Shown here: positions 12,937 to 25,157 of the stretch, piece after piece | Numbering within the stretch: position 1 is the stretch's first letter | Layout of the letters: every line of letters starts with the position of its first letter | Assembly (NCBI GenBank): GCA_028095005.1 | Contig: CM051459.1 | Span: 44,150,257 to 44,214,256 of the forward strand | DNA: 64,000 nt | Origin: Rhynchospora pubera | Lineage: Eukaryota; Streptophyta; Magnoliopsida; Poales; Cyperaceae | Reading direction: 5' to 3' | The notes under the pieces: model-generated | Told to the model about the DNA's origin: nothing | The model's input: the letters and a program-made list of their open reading frames with translations, nothing else | Database searches by the model: none | Made by a program: the position numbers and the translations under genes

Positions 12937-13071
12937 ACAAATTAACAAAGGAAAAAGAAACGAAGAAGATCAAAATCATTGGAAAGCAAGTAAAAGGTAG
13001 ATAACCGCAATAAAAAATTGCAATCAAATTAAAGGGATAAAGCAAGAGGAGATGAACCTCAAATGAGAAGC

Positions 13072-13449
13072 TTAGCCGTGGTTCCAACGGAGGCCGGAAA
13101 CAGCCAAGATCATAGGGCACCAATAACACCATGAACTTTTTTCTTCTCTTTTGTGTTGGTAGCTGAGAGAGAGAGAGAGAGAGAGAGATGAAGTGAGTCG
13201 ACAGAATGACAGCGAGGGAAGAAAAAAAGGACGAAAGCCGCGAAAAAACAGTGAAAATCTGCTTTCAGTAAACACCGGAGTACACCTTTGAAGGAGGAAA
13301 TCGTAGAGGTGCGCAGCACCGAGACCAGCTTGGAACACATCTCCGTACAGCAGCCACATGGCTCCTCCCACATACTGTCTGTCGAGTGCACCGTAGAGAG
13401 ATAGGAGAGAGAGGTATTGAGGGAAGCGAACTCTCCAGAAGATGCTCAT
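13072..13449 (-). CDS. Possible small two-exon gene, product unknown
   Basis: Not recognised. The GC content is higher than its surroundings. A minus-strand ORF starts MSIFWRVRFPQYLSLLSLYG at 13449 and stays open to a TAA at 13072-13074. A plausible donor AAAG|GTGTAC (exon end 13286) and an acceptor behind a CT-tract (CTCTCTCAG|CTACC, exon start 13162) define a 123-nt intron, 41 codons long. Both spliced and unspliced forms therefore stay in frame (about 84 or 125 residues). The N-terminal half has hydrophobic stretches that could be membrane segments. It could equally be the 5' exon of a longer gene or a non-coding RNA running towards 10-12 kb. No family assignment is offered. Confidence 0.3.
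   Translation of the reverse strand: MSIFWRVRFPQYLSLLSLYGALDRQYVGGAMWLLYGDVFQAGLGAAHLYDFLLQRCTPVFTESRFSLFFRGFRPFFLPSLSFCRLTSSLSLSLSLSYQHKREEKSSWCYWCPMILAVSGLRWNHG
13164..13189. repeat. GA/CT microsatellite
   Basis: Uninterrupted GA dinucleotides. On the minus strand it forms the CT tract directly before the putative acceptor of the small gene candidate. Confidence 0.9.
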
Positions 13450-14203
13450 TGGACGGAGAAGATATCATTAATCGAATGGCCAGGATATTGCGCGGAGATT
13501 GAACGGTCCAGATCCAGTTACTGTTCGCCAACAGTGCTTAGCTACAGTATCCGGATCTAAATACCCGGGATTAATATATGTTTCGATTACACTGACAACC
13601 AAACGCAGATTAAAACCTGACAAGTAATATGTTTCATCTAACCAAGAAAACTAATATTAATTTAAATTGAAAAGACGTCCTTTCTTCTATTTGTAAAAGA
13701 AAATGACTATCTTTGTTTATCTCATCCTGAAAAAAAAAAAGAAGAAGAAGAACAGTTAACGGTTCATATGACAAATCAAGTTGAAAATAATTGTCGGCAG
13801 CAATTGTTAATTAAAAAAATTATTATAATACATAGATAGCCGCAATCTAAATTATCGAAAGAAATAAAGAAATGTATATAAGCATGTGTACAAATGAAAA
13901 AGTCCAATATCGCATAGGCCGGAAATAAATTTAGATAAAAAATTATTATTCTATGACATTGGACTTCTACATTCGTGTACAGTATTTAAATTTTGGATCC
14001 ACCAAATCCTTTTCAAGTTGATTTGATATAGGAATGTTTAATTGTCGTTCATAGTATGAGAAATTGAGAATCAAAGAAAACCATTTTCTTTTTAAAATAG
14101 AAGTGAGGACTTTACAGACCCCCTCCCCCGCCCCCTCGTTGCATATATACAAAGTAATTGCTGCCTAAAAGAAATGTATCGAATATGAATGCACGGAATA
14201 ATG

Positions 14204-15806
14204 TGATAAATGGTTTTCGTACCTAGTATTTCAATCATTTATAGGTCTTAATTTCTTGATTTTATGTGTTTTTTCTAATGTTTAATTGCTAATTTAGGTT
14301 AGAAGCTAGGTACTGCCATGGTTTCTTCATTTTGTATATGATCTACGCGATATGGCTACTCGACACGACATTTGGAGCGATTTCAGACTAGACCTGCGAC
14401 CCACAGATCTCTCCAGCGACCCACAGGGAGGCAGCGAGTAGCAGATGTTGACTGGCGATACAGGAGACTTCCAGCTGGTCGCTAGACTTGGCAGCGGGCC
14501 GCTGGAAGATGTTAACCGACAACAAAAATAGCCAGCCAGATTTGCTATCTCCTCCACAACCGCCTACGCCAAATCTAGAGCCTCTACTTGCACGACCTCC
14601 ACCTTTAGAGAACCGCCAATGCATGTTATATAAGGAGGAAGCGTTGAAAACAGCGGGGTCGGATTTTTAGAGGAGTTTTTCTGGAGAAAGGAGAACAGTT
14701 CTGCACAGGTCCAGCGGGTCGCTAGAGCCACCTGCGAGCCGCTGTCGAGTAACAGAAGACAAAAAGATAGAGATCGAGTTGCTTTTCTGTTGTAACTTTA
14801 TTTCTTTCCTATGTTTTCTTTTCTCTTTGATACTTGGATGATTTGTTTGATGTCTGATCGCGAGTAGATACCTTTTTAGGGGGCCATGGCAGTGAACCTT
14901 TAAGTTTATGAATTGATATTGTTATTTTAATTGATTTTTTTAGTTGCATGTTGTGTTTTATTTTCTTTGTTAAATTGTTTATCTGATTGAAGTTGAATTG
15001 CTTAGGTTAGTTTGCTCGTATCCATCAAGTATAGGCCTTGCTTGATTAGTAAGATAGTTAAGTCCAAATTAATCTAAGTATTTGACATCAATTGTATCAA
15101 CTTGAAGGTTTATAATCGAAAGATTGAACCAAGACTAACTAACGAGAGTTATAAGTCTTTTCTAATAGCGAAAACTTAAGAATTCATAGGTTAGAAAGGT
15201 ATAAACCCGTAGAAACTAGACCACGAAACGAAAGTTGAAGTTTAAGTCTACTTGATAGAATTGAAGTTAGTTGAATTGAATTCCAGACCTAAAATGAGAG
15301 TTTGATCTGTAACACCTTAACAATAACCCAATTCTTACACAAAGCAACGTTTAAATCAACTAAGTAATAGTCTCAGCTTGACACCAGCAGGCCGCTGAGT
15401 GAACCACCGAGGTGGTCTATGCCCGCCAAGTAGCCAGCGACCAGCTGATCTGTCAAGCGACCTGAGTCCACTTCAATGGGCCGCTACGAAAGTCAACGGA
15501 CCGCTGGGACTGGAATAAACTGAAAGAATCAGCATACCTTAAGCCCCTAACTTCCAATTATCCAATTAATCGACTTTTTACTGCAATCTGTTTTATTTAA
15601 TATTGATTTAATTTAGTTGTTAATCCTATGACCAACTTACATCATCCTGCAAATCTCTAGTTTAGTAGATTAAATAAAATTGAAACTTGGTTATCAAACA
15701 TCCGTCCTTGTGGTTCGACCCCTAAATACTTAGACAACTATCGTGCGCTTGCGATATAAATTTGAGTAAAATATGGTATAATTCTAAAGCTAGAAAATCC
15801 ACATCA
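14204..15806 (+). mobile_element. Solo LTR, Athila-like (1,603 bp, TSD TAATG)
   Basis: Begins TGATAAATGG and ends CCACATCA, flanked by a perfect 5-bp TSD TAATG (14199-14203 and 15807-15811). No internal region remains, so it is a solo LTR from unequal recombination. The ends resemble the intact element at 56543 (TGAT... start, ...CATCA end) and both have a TGTGGGTTCGACCC-like block near the end. A TATA box (TTATATAAGG) lies at about 14624-14633. The word (C)AGCGG(G/A)CCGCTG and fragments (GCGACC, GGTCGCT) recur at 14340-14530, 14700-14755 and 15380-15512. Confidence 0.88.
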
Positions 15807-15811
15807 TAATG

Positions 15812-17455
15812 CTTATCTAAAATTTTAAATTCTTATTTGGGTGCATGTATGCAACTTAATTTTATTATTACTCTCTCCATATCTAATAGTGTTGAGCTAG
15901 TACTATTTTACTGATTAATGCTATATCGAATTGTCCAAACACATTTATATTGTTCCCATATAAGACAAAATTAGCACTCTCTCCTCACACTATTCGAGTT
16001 AACATTTTCTTACTTTTTTTGCCACTATTCCCATATACAGATGTACTAACGTCGGAAGCAATATCTTGCACATTTCTGTGGTGGTCCAGATAAACCGGAG
16101 ATAATTAATCACATGAATTATATTATTTGAGTTGTTTACTTGTCTGTTAAAAATTTTGAAAAAAAAAAGGACTTGAATTATTCTCTAAATACGTATTCAT
16201 CTTTATTTATTTCCAATGTTTTACAGGGGACCACTTGGATATTGTAGGTATCTGGTCTTGTCCTGTCCTCTGCTAGTTGCATGATAGCAAATTAATGGAA
16301 CTTACAATTTTTTAAATTGGCTTTGTACACCGGTTCTCAGCTCAGAGGCGCCAATGCAGTATCCATCTTTAATTGGGTTAAAAATAAAATCTTGAGTCTG
16401 TTCGTGATTAATAAAGAAAAAAAAAACAATCGACTATACGAAGAAAATTAATTGCAGCATTTCTGTATCTTTTAAATAACAAAAGGTTCAGACTAAAATT
16501 TTTTAGTATGTATCTCTCACATTTGTGACGAGTCAAATCGGGACTGACACGTACAAAATATATATATTATATCAAAATATTTGGCCCATATGCGATTTAT
16601 TGATGCCCTTAATAGCGCCAGTATACAGTCAGAGTCAGCATACATGCTGTTTTTGATGAGTTGGTGATAAATATGTTTTTTTCTTTAAAAAAATGTCAGA
16701 TTCGATCAAAATTAGGCCGTCATATTACTTTATTCACACCAAATACATGCAAAATTAGGTTGTCATACTCCAACATTTAAAATTGCCTATAGGTTGATAA
16801 ATGGTCAGATAACTTTTCGGTTATGGTAAAATTTAGGAATTACCTTTTCATAAATGCATGACATGATGCAAATCATATGCAGTTAACTACTAGTCTACAA
16901 TCCCACATGTTATGTAGGGGGACCAACTAAAATGACCAATAAGTCAGTTGGAGAGCACCAAATGTGGGCCTGTTAGTGTTGTTCGTCTCCTCCATTAGAT
17001 GTGCTAAGACCCTAGTAAAATATAATTGTGATGAGAGGCCTAAGTTTATAGGTTAATCATATTATCATATGCTTGGCCTTTCAAGTAAATAAAGCAAGAT
17101 TTGTTCATATGTTGCTGCATGGTTGAACGAGATCTAGCCTTGCAGGCATTCTTCTTGTTTTTTTTTTATAATTGAATTAGATTTTTTTTGTTTCTATTTC
17201 ACCTCTGAATTAGATCTAGCCTTGCAAGGAATGCTTATATACAGAAAAAGCATGTAATTAGCATATATTTTCTATAACACATCGGTTGATCATAAAAAAT
17301 ATAACAACACGCTAATGAAAACAGAGATTACAGAACATTAATTAGTATTAGAAAAAGTGTGTGTGTGTGTATTGTTTTTCTTCATGTGATACCTAGCTAG
17401 CAATTAATTATTATGCATTAAGTAACATATATAATTATATACACAATATTATTTT
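15812..17455. other. Intergenic, no gene seen
   Basis: AT-rich, no supported feature except a short GT run at 17358-17372. Confidence 0.5.
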
Positions 17456-17471
17456 CATTAAATCAATAGTT

Positions 17472-17705
17472 TTTTTTAGGGTCGGGTGGCAAAATACCAC
17501 GCCGGCAAATTTTATTAAATAAAATAGAATATTTACAAAACAAAAAATAAGAAGAAGAAAAAACTACAGCCTATACAAATCTAAAAATAAAAAGAGAGTT
17601 AAAACTAGCTAGGCATGTTTCATCCAGGAGTGTACACATGCAATAATTTCTTTAAGCAAAGACTCTAGAGCAGTGGAGCAGTCAGAGAAAATACGTCTGT
17701 TGCGT
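17472..17705 (-). mobile_element. 5'-truncated LINE (L1-type) 3' end
   Basis: Flanked by a perfect 16-bp TSD CATTAAATCAATAGTT (17456-17471 and 17706-17721). Next to the left copy is an oligo-T, i.e. the A-tail of a minus-strand insertion. On that strand the last part reads ...TTTAATAAAATTTGCCGGCG TGGTATTTTGCCACCCGACC followed by the A-tail, typical of plant LINE 3' ends. Only 234 bp, so heavily 5' truncated with no coding capacity. Confidence 0.88.
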
Positions 17706-17897
17706 CATTAAATCAATAGTTAAATAACTCTTCATATAGAGATTACCATCTAACCAGATCAAATTAATTTTTTTAAATCAACAATTTAGATTATGTTTAA
17801 AGAGATAAATATACATCTAGTTAATTAGGACGTCCATACATTCTTATATTTCTTTTTTTTTTTTGTAAGACTGGAGATTTTATTTTTTTTTATTATT

Positions 17898-18044
17898 GGG
17901 TGCGTTTGGATATATGAAGAAGGAAGAAAGAAGAAGGAAGAAGGAAGAAAAAAATTATAAACAATCCAAACTCTTCACAAAGTTACACACTTCCCAATAC
18001 TTTTTCCCTTCTTCCCTTCTTCCCACACCTATCCAAACGGAGCC
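17898..18044. mobile_element. Tourist-like MITE
   Basis: 147 bp, TIRs GGGTGCGTTTGGAT and ATCCAAACGGAGCC, 3-bp TSD ATT (17895-17897 and 18045-18047). Interior identical in layout to the copy at 33176-33322. Confidence 0.9.
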
Positions 18045-18070
18045 ATTGCGAAGTGTAGAGATAGAGACAA

Positions 18071-18505
18071 GAGGAGGGTTCCAGTTCCCACATTTTGGAT
18101 GCCCCCAAATGCCCCAAAACACACTTTTTTACTACTTTTACAAAATATAAAATTTAAACTTCAAATCCAAACCGTTGATCTTATTCGATATAACGAGTGA
18201 TGCATTTTCATATAAGTTTTATAATTTTTGAAGTTTATTTGATACTTGATCGAGAGATTGAAAATTGAACGAATGTAGTTAAATATGATAGATTAATTCT
18301 AACATGTTCATATTTTAGCCTCTTGATCAAGTATCAAATAAACTTCAAAAATTATAAAACTTATATGAAAATGCATCGTTCGTTATATCGAATAAGATCA
18401 ACGGTTTGGATTCGAAGTTTGAATTTTATATTTTGTAAAAGTAGTAAAAAAGAGTGTTTTGGGACATTTGGGGACATCCAAAATGTGGGCACCGGAACTC
18501 TCCTC
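18071..18505. mobile_element. Fold-back MULE-type MITE, 9-bp TSD
   Basis: Two arms of about 200 bp are near-perfect inverted copies (outer word GAGGAG(G/A)GTTCC, then CCCACATTTTGGATG) around a small centre. It is flanked by a perfect 9-bp direct repeat TAGAGACAA (18062-18070 and 18506-18514). Long TIRs with a 9-bp TSD point to Mutator-like elements. A diverged relative lies at 44222-44600. The transcript would fold into a long hairpin. Confidence 0.88.
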
Positions 18506-18514
18506 TAGAGACAA

Positions 18515-19882
18515 TTACATAAATATATCTAACTCACTGACGTCACTTTTATGACAACAAATGCAAAGTCAAGGTCTACGCGCGCTATCTAATTTGTAGA
18601 CAGAATTTAATGAGAGATAGAATTGATCCCAAAAGAACAACAGCCATTGGATGGGTGCAGTGTATATATACGGCGATTAGCACAGAGCTGCTGGGGATAT
18701 CAATCCATACCGTACATGACTGCCCATTGCTCTAGGAGGGATGAGCCAAATAGATGCGAGTTATATCATAAAGATTCTTTACTAAAAGCTGTGGACCTTT
18801 TCACCCTGGCCTAATGGCCTTCCTTTTGTCTAGGTGTCGTGTGATTAAAATCAACTTTGACCGTACGCCGCCGATACACTGATTACCCAAAAAAAAAAAA
18901 AAAATAGTTGTACCGTTTTTTTCCTTATATTATATCAATTTCAGTCCTCAATATTTTTTCTTATGGGCTTCGGCTTAATTTAAGAAAAAAAGTTCTCAAC
19001 ATAATCGCTTGTATAAGAAAAAAGGAACAGGACAGAAAAGATGAAAAAAAAAGGAAACTCACATAAATATTAACGAAATAAGAGTAAAGGCAAAAAAGAG
19101 GATTCACTTGATAATAATGTATTTTGACTTGAGATAAAGTACCAATCAGGTTTCGTATATTTAGAGTATTGTTAAATGACAAATCAAGTAATTGTTAATT
19201 TCAAAAGGTTGAATAATTTATATCACCTAATAAATGAAAATTTTATTTATTTTTTTCAATTGCATAAATATATGAACTATATGGATCGTGCCAGTAATAA
19301 TATTTTTCACACATATACTATGATTTGAAAATTATAAAGATAAATTATTTTTTAGGTAATCTCTCCGAAGATAATTGTCTCGACAGTTTTTTGGTTTCAG
19401 TTCACTTCATGCCAACACATTGCCCTGAAAATTTTTCATGTCAGCTTAAATTTTCTTCATTGATCTTGATCATATCATAAAAAGCTTTAGGCTTGATTAT
19501 GAAGCATTGTCACATGCAATATTAGATATTGAAAGGACAATGGTGGTTAATCTGCTTTCCTTTTCACGCGCAGCTAAAAGTGCTAGCACAAACATAAGAA
19601 AATTTTGTAGCTCGCACTATTTAATAGAAGCTAAATATTATCCAGCCTGTTGTGATCATTTTACACAGAGTTTTCTTAAAAGTTGAATGATTGTTATGTT
19701 GCTTTTGAATGTAACTCATAACTGATGCTGTTTTTTTTGTTGGAACAAAAACTTAAGAATTTGGTACTATTACATGGTGTCTGAGGGATGTCAATGCTAG
19801 ATATAATGGCTATCTTGTGGGTAATTTTCGGATTTTTACTTTTTTTTTTTACAAAAAAGATTAAAACGTTTCAAGTTTTCCG
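18515..19882. other. Intergenic, no gene seen
   Basis: No supported coding region. ORFs at 18623-18814 and 18961-19182 show no domains. Confidence 0.5.
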
Positions 19883-19900
19883 AAATTAAATATTCTCAAG

Positions 19901-19981
19901 GTTCGAAATCCGACTGGAGGTTTTATAGACATTTAATTTAAAAATCAGTTGGGAAGCTTGATCCCTAATTTATCTTTAAAA
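19901..19981 (+). mobile_element. SINE (tRNA-derived, 5' truncated)
   Basis: Starts within a box-B-like sequence (GGTTCGAAATCCGAC), continues with the family body (TATAGACATTTAATTTAAAA, then AATTTATCTTTAAA) and ends in A. Flanked by an 18-bp TSD AAATTAAATATTCTCAAG (19883-19900 and 19982-19999). Same family as 28190-28288 and 29110-29232. Confidence 0.85.
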
Positions 19982-20338
19982 AAATTAAATATTCTCAAGA
20001 AATCATTTAATGGATTTTGTATTTGCTTCGTCCACATTGCTCGATATTAGAATTACTCAAGATACTCCAGCTTTTTCAACACTCCAATTTTTAATATGGA
20101 AAGACCAAAATACCCTCGATTGTTTATACAACATAATCCTGAAATGAAGGGTAATTTGGTCTTTTCAAATTAAAAATAGGAGTGTCCTGCGAAGAAGAGA
20201 GTGTCCTAAGCAATTCCCCTTCTATATTACTAGACTAAAAGTTAATTCTGAATTTTGTATAAATTATTATTTTTTAAAAAAATTTGAACCTATGTAGTGT
20301 ACTAAGATCAGAACAATAGATTTAGCATTACTACTACC

Positions 20339-20613
20339 TAGGACTGTCAACCACATACCGTAAACTATTATGCCGTTTCGTTTTGTCGAAACAGAACGAA
20401 TAGCGACAACGAAATTCGTTTCGTTGATGAAAACAAAACGGCAAACATAAGATAAATTCGTTGTGTTAATGAAATTTGTACACGTCGTTTAGCGAAATCT
20501 GTTTCATTTATGAAATGGCATGGTTAACGGCAGCGAAATCTACCTTGTTAACTTAAGAACACGGTAAACGAAACACCCAATTTTATTGCCGTTTATCACG
20601 TTTGATAGGTCTA
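20339..20613. mobile_element. hAT MITE of the TAGGRCTGTCAA family
   Basis: 275 bp with TIRs TAGGACTGTCAAC and GTTTGATAGGTCTA. Subterminal words CCGTTTCG and GAAACGAA/CGAAAC occur in both halves. The flanks ctactacc and ttcttacc match 5 of 8, an eroded TSD. Related to 31497-31772, to the element split by an LTR at 37537-39631, and to the large hAT starting at 52864. Confidence 0.75.
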
Positions 20614-23600
20614 TTCTTACCTTTACACCCTTATTTGTACGCATCTGTCACAATGACATCAAGTCAGTTATGTATATACTATATTACTATGTCAAAACAA
20701 TTAGTAAATACCCCACTATCATATATAGGCCATCAATGGAAATTATTTTATTTAAAAAATAAATAAATTAACTGATCGGATGCTTACTACTTTTTGAGTG
20801 TCTCTAATCAAACAATGGGCCTGCTGGTGTGTTGTGTGTGTGTGTCGGGGTGGGTGGTTGATACTGTGTACTTTATAATTTGAATGGCAGCTAACCAGTC
20901 AAAAATGGAAACGAGATGCAAACAAAAAGGTTTTGGAAGGCGTACACAATTAGGTATCAATCTGACATATGGTGAACTAAATTGACACTTTAATTGTACC
21001 TATTATTGCTTGATCCATCCGGCTCTTTCATGGTGCGTGCGTGCACATGTTTATGCTAAGCTGCTACTAGCTATTATTGGTACGAGATCATTTTTTTCAA
21101 TGTACTTAAAGCTTTAAAAGCCTGTGCATCTTACTAATAGCAGCACACTGTGTTCGGACTCTTTTTTGTGTTGGTAATTAGACAAAAGAGAAACTAATTA
21201 GGTGGGATGTCAAATTGAGGACATGATTTTCCAACAGGAGATGGCTCCTTTGGGAAATTGTGGATATGAAAATGCAATTGAACATGGCTACAGTGTTGAT
21301 ATGTGTGGGTACTGGCCGGGTAGGTGTGTGTGTAACAACTAACAAACCGAGCTACATAGTCTTGCCGTTGATTGCGGGATCAAGATGCCTTGTCATTTTC
21401 ACTGGCGGTTTTATTTCTCTTTCCATTTCTTTTCCTGCCTGTTGTTTGTGTATATTACTGATCAGCTCTCGGTATTGTAAGAGATTATGTATTTTTAAAT
21501 TTTAGAATCTTGGAGTACGGTAAGTACTGTTTTATTGAAAAAGTTCTAATAAATAGTACTTCATTTTCACCATATTATTAAGTCATGGCTCGACTCCGAA
21601 ACAGATCCCGCCAAAATAATATAACAAAATGGATGAAGTATATGTCTAGATAATGTGTTATATAAAAAAGAAATTTTAATTAGGTAAATTTAATAATATG
21701 AACTTCAAGAGTAATCCATAGTGTTATGTATTTTTTTTAGTTCACATCAAGTCTTCATCTCATTCATGCTAAAAGGAAATTCGACAACTCGAGTCAATAA
21801 AAACATAATTGGAAACAAAAAAAAAAAAAACTTAGTTGCATTCTCAACCTATATTAATTCAGTTCGAACATGGAACTCCGATCGTACTAATCTTGAGAGA
21901 ATTTATCATTATATCATACATAGTCAGAAAGAAGCCTAGATATCTTTTAGCGACACCGTGGGACACTATTATAAATTAATTACTAGCTTTAATAATGAAG
22001 CAAGCTATATAGCTTGCATATAGGCAATGAAAAATTCAAGTACATGCTAAGTTCTAAAACTAACACTCCTCAAGAAACAAAACACTGTCATGAATATTTA
22101 AAGGGTCATCGGAAACAACAAAAACTTTTAAATTACATTCAGTGTTATAATTTTTTATGATAGTCAGTCAGTTGCCATTAATTGAAAAAAAGTGTAACTC
22201 TGAAAATAAATAAAGATCTCTAAAATTCATTTGACATGTTAAAACTTGACCTGGCCATGCAGATTTTTATAGCAGCACTAGATGTGAAGTTCAATATTGT
22301 TACGTGTTTTTCTCATTTTTTTTCTCAGTATATGAGATCGAGACTTTAATTGATTGATAAAACCTGTCAAGTTCGATCTCTAAAATCTCACAATACTATA
22401 CCACGCTTGTTTTATCGCACCAAAATCAACTCGTGGCGAAAGGAAATGAAAAATAAATAAATTTTGGATGAGCGTTTACTCCTAATTCCTGTCATAAGAA
22501 GCTGTGCAGTACTCTCAGCAAAAAATTTAAAAGTAATAAAAATAAAAATATATTCACTACGAACAAATCGTTGAATAGCAAAAATATGCCGCGTGATTCT
22601 ATATTAGACAGGAGCATATGCATAAATATAGAACCCGGCCGTGTGACTTAATCAAGACCCCAGCAGATACAACAAATTATATAGCAAAAAATGAGGCTCG
22701 CAAATTTCAAGATATTAAATTGGAAATACATATAGTTGCCATTGACTTAGTTTTTGACTTTGAACCGTAATTGATAGTTGAATCGCGCACTAATCGAAGT
22801 GAATATATATAGATCCATGAATCCTGGCTAATTGTTTGGAAAAAGATATATAATAGAAAATATAAACCCTGCATCTCTTTGGAGTTTGGGATGACCTATG
22901 CTGTTAATGCATGGGTAGAAGCAGAACCATAAATGTTCAAGTTAAAACGCTGAAAATCAATAAAAAATAATCCCAAAATTAAGAAAAATAATGAGAGAGA
23001 AGCTCAGAACGAGTGACGTGCACGAGGTAAACGGTTGTTCCATTTGTAATGTACATGCTCCAATTGGCAATTGTCGGTGGGATGTATAGATTTGATCACT
23101 CCTGTTCAAACTAGTGCATTCTAAGTCGAACTCTAACCTATATATAGTACTCCAGGAACTGATATTTATTTTTTAAAAAAAATTTCCCAATCCCACAAAT
23201 TAATTATTTAAATTGAAAAGGATAAATAAGTTATATGTTCAAGTTAAAAAGTTTCCATGTATATATGTGAAAACTTTCATACATAAACGTGAAGAAAGCA
23301 ATAGAAATTCTTGCACATGTGTAGCATTAAAGTCTAAATATGTAGTAGATTAAATAATTATCTGTCAAATGATTTAAACCAATAATAAAATTTTAACAAT
23401 CTATTAATCTAATCAGAAAAAAATTAAATAAATTCAAATTGAATTAAGTAGGCATATATCATACGTACGTGTAAGGTGAAAATTTAAACCACTTTCGCGA
23501 AACTAACATTTTTTTTATAAGCATTTTAAATATTTAAAAGACTGATCGGTCAAATGTAAAAAAAAAAAAAAAAAATTGATGCTTTTGTTCTTGGACCTTG

Positions 23601-24374
23601 GTTGCAACTTACAGTCAACTTGGGTCCTCTTTCTCATCATACGTACCAAAAAACAAACAGGGTGCTTGTCGGAGCCTTTTTAATTGATTGTTCTGACCTG
23701 TCCATGTCACGTCTTTTAAGTCCGTCTCTATCTCAATTGGTTTTGTGTCAATTTATTAATCATTTGATGAAGGATATACCTCTGTCGACGTTGCTACACA
23801 TGCAGTGACAAACATTTTGTATCAGAAGTTCAGAACTACAGGCTAAAGAAAAAGAAAAGTGACATTTTGAAAAGGAATATGTGCTTCAGTATGCTCGGCT
23901 AAAATTGCAACTGTTTTTGGCCGTTAAGAGGCGACTAGAACGATCGAGGAACATATTATATTTCTTACTTTTTTTTTTTTGACATATTTGTATGTCATTT
24001 TTGTCGACTCGTCTATTTCCTTTGTACATAAAATTAGTCGAACAATTAATGATGAAATATATGCTCTCAATTAGACGTGACCAGGTGACGAGTCATGTTG
24101 AATTTGGATTGGTTCAACTTCGAATCATTATAAGGGTTTCGGATTATCGCAAGTTGTTTTGAATTAAATTTAAAGTCATTGGTTTTGAATTGTTGCGGGG
24201 TCTCGAATCGTTTTGTATAAAGTGGTGTCAGAAATTTTTTTTTAGTCCCATTATTTCGGATTATTTTTCAAGTTTTGAATCAGTATTAATTTTGGATTCC
24301 GAATGGTTTCAAGTTTTGAATAATCCGGGTTTCAGACATTTGTTGAATTTCAACTGATCCGGGTTTCATTATAA
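20614..24374. other. Intergenic, no gene seen
   Basis: AT-rich DNA with homopolymers and a GT microsatellite near 20830-20845. ORFs (e.g. 21260-21505, 21721-21939, 23602-23808) have no recognisable domains. From about 24070 the words TCGAATC, GTTTTGAAT and GAGTC recur, reminiscent of hAT subterminal repeats, but no paired terminus was found. Confidence 0.45.
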
Positions 24375-24748
24375 GAGCCGTTTGGATGGTACGAGAATAA
24401 AGAAAAATAGTTGTTTTCTAAACATCCAAACAAGATAGAAATTATAAGGAAAAAAATAGTTTCTTCTAACAATTATATAATACATAATTTAAAAAATTAA
24501 CTAAATACTGATGGCTAAATGAAATTTTGTGTGCTCTTTAATTAATACTTTATTTAATATTAAAATAATAATTTCTATTAATTTATTTAAATTAATATTA
24601 ATTTACTTATTCGTAACTCACCATCCAAACAACATTTCTTATTTCCGAAATAACACTTTTCTCACTTTTTCCAAAGATATACATTTCCCAATATTTTATT
24701 TTTAAAATTCTTATTCCTTCTTTATTCTCATACCATCTAAATTGGCCT
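24375..24748. mobile_element. MITE related to the GGNNCGTTTGGAT family
   Basis: Inverted ends AGAGCCGTTTGGATGGTA and TACCATCTAAATTGGCCT about 374 bp apart, with inner mirrored words (GAGAATAAAG / CTTTATTCTC). No clear TSD. Non-coding. Confidence 0.65.
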
Positions 24749-24869
24749 ATTTAATTATTTCTTGCCGCTTTGTGTTCAAGTTACGTTGGAGTTTGTCCAC
24801 CCGCCTTTTGGGATAATCTCGAGTTATGAATAGTCGACTCGAGTCATGTTTTGCATTGTTTCAGTTTTA

Positions 24870-25157
24870 GGGGTTGTTTGGATCAGATGAGAATAGGAGA
24901 AATTTTCTATTCTTAAGTATAAATTTATTATAAATAATTCAAATTCTTCACAGAGGCATCGTTGGATGAAGGAAGAAGAAAGAAATTTATTATAAACAAT
25001 CCAAACTCTTCACAAAGTTACACACTTCCCAATACTTCTTTCCTTCTTCTTTTCTTCCCACACGTACCTATTCAAACAGAGCCAAAATTGCACATTTTTC
25101 AATACTTTATGTTTAGGAAAAAGAAATTCCTCTTATTCGTAAGTGATCCAAACGGCC
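24870..25157. mobile_element. MITE split by a second MITE
   Basis: The outer ends GGGGTTGTTTGGATCAG and TGATCCAAACGGCC belong to the same type as the uninterrupted copy at 30503-30659. Comparison with that copy shows a break inside its word TTCTTCACA, where the Tourist MITE at 24955-25083 has inserted. Confidence 0.7.
24955..25083. mobile_element. Tourist-like MITE nested in another MITE
   Basis: Ends GGCATCGTTGGATGAAGG and CTATTCAAACAGAGCC, interior AACAATCCAAACTCTTCACA and TTACACACTTCCCAATAC as in the other family members. Left TIR slightly decayed; TSD not exact. Confidence 0.75.

Noticed and set aside
17896..18150. ORFs across Tourist MITEs (also near 24962, 33115 and 45480)
   Set aside because: Lys/Glu-rich or Tyr/Phe-rich products reflect GAAGAAG and TTCTTCC tracts of the MITE ends.
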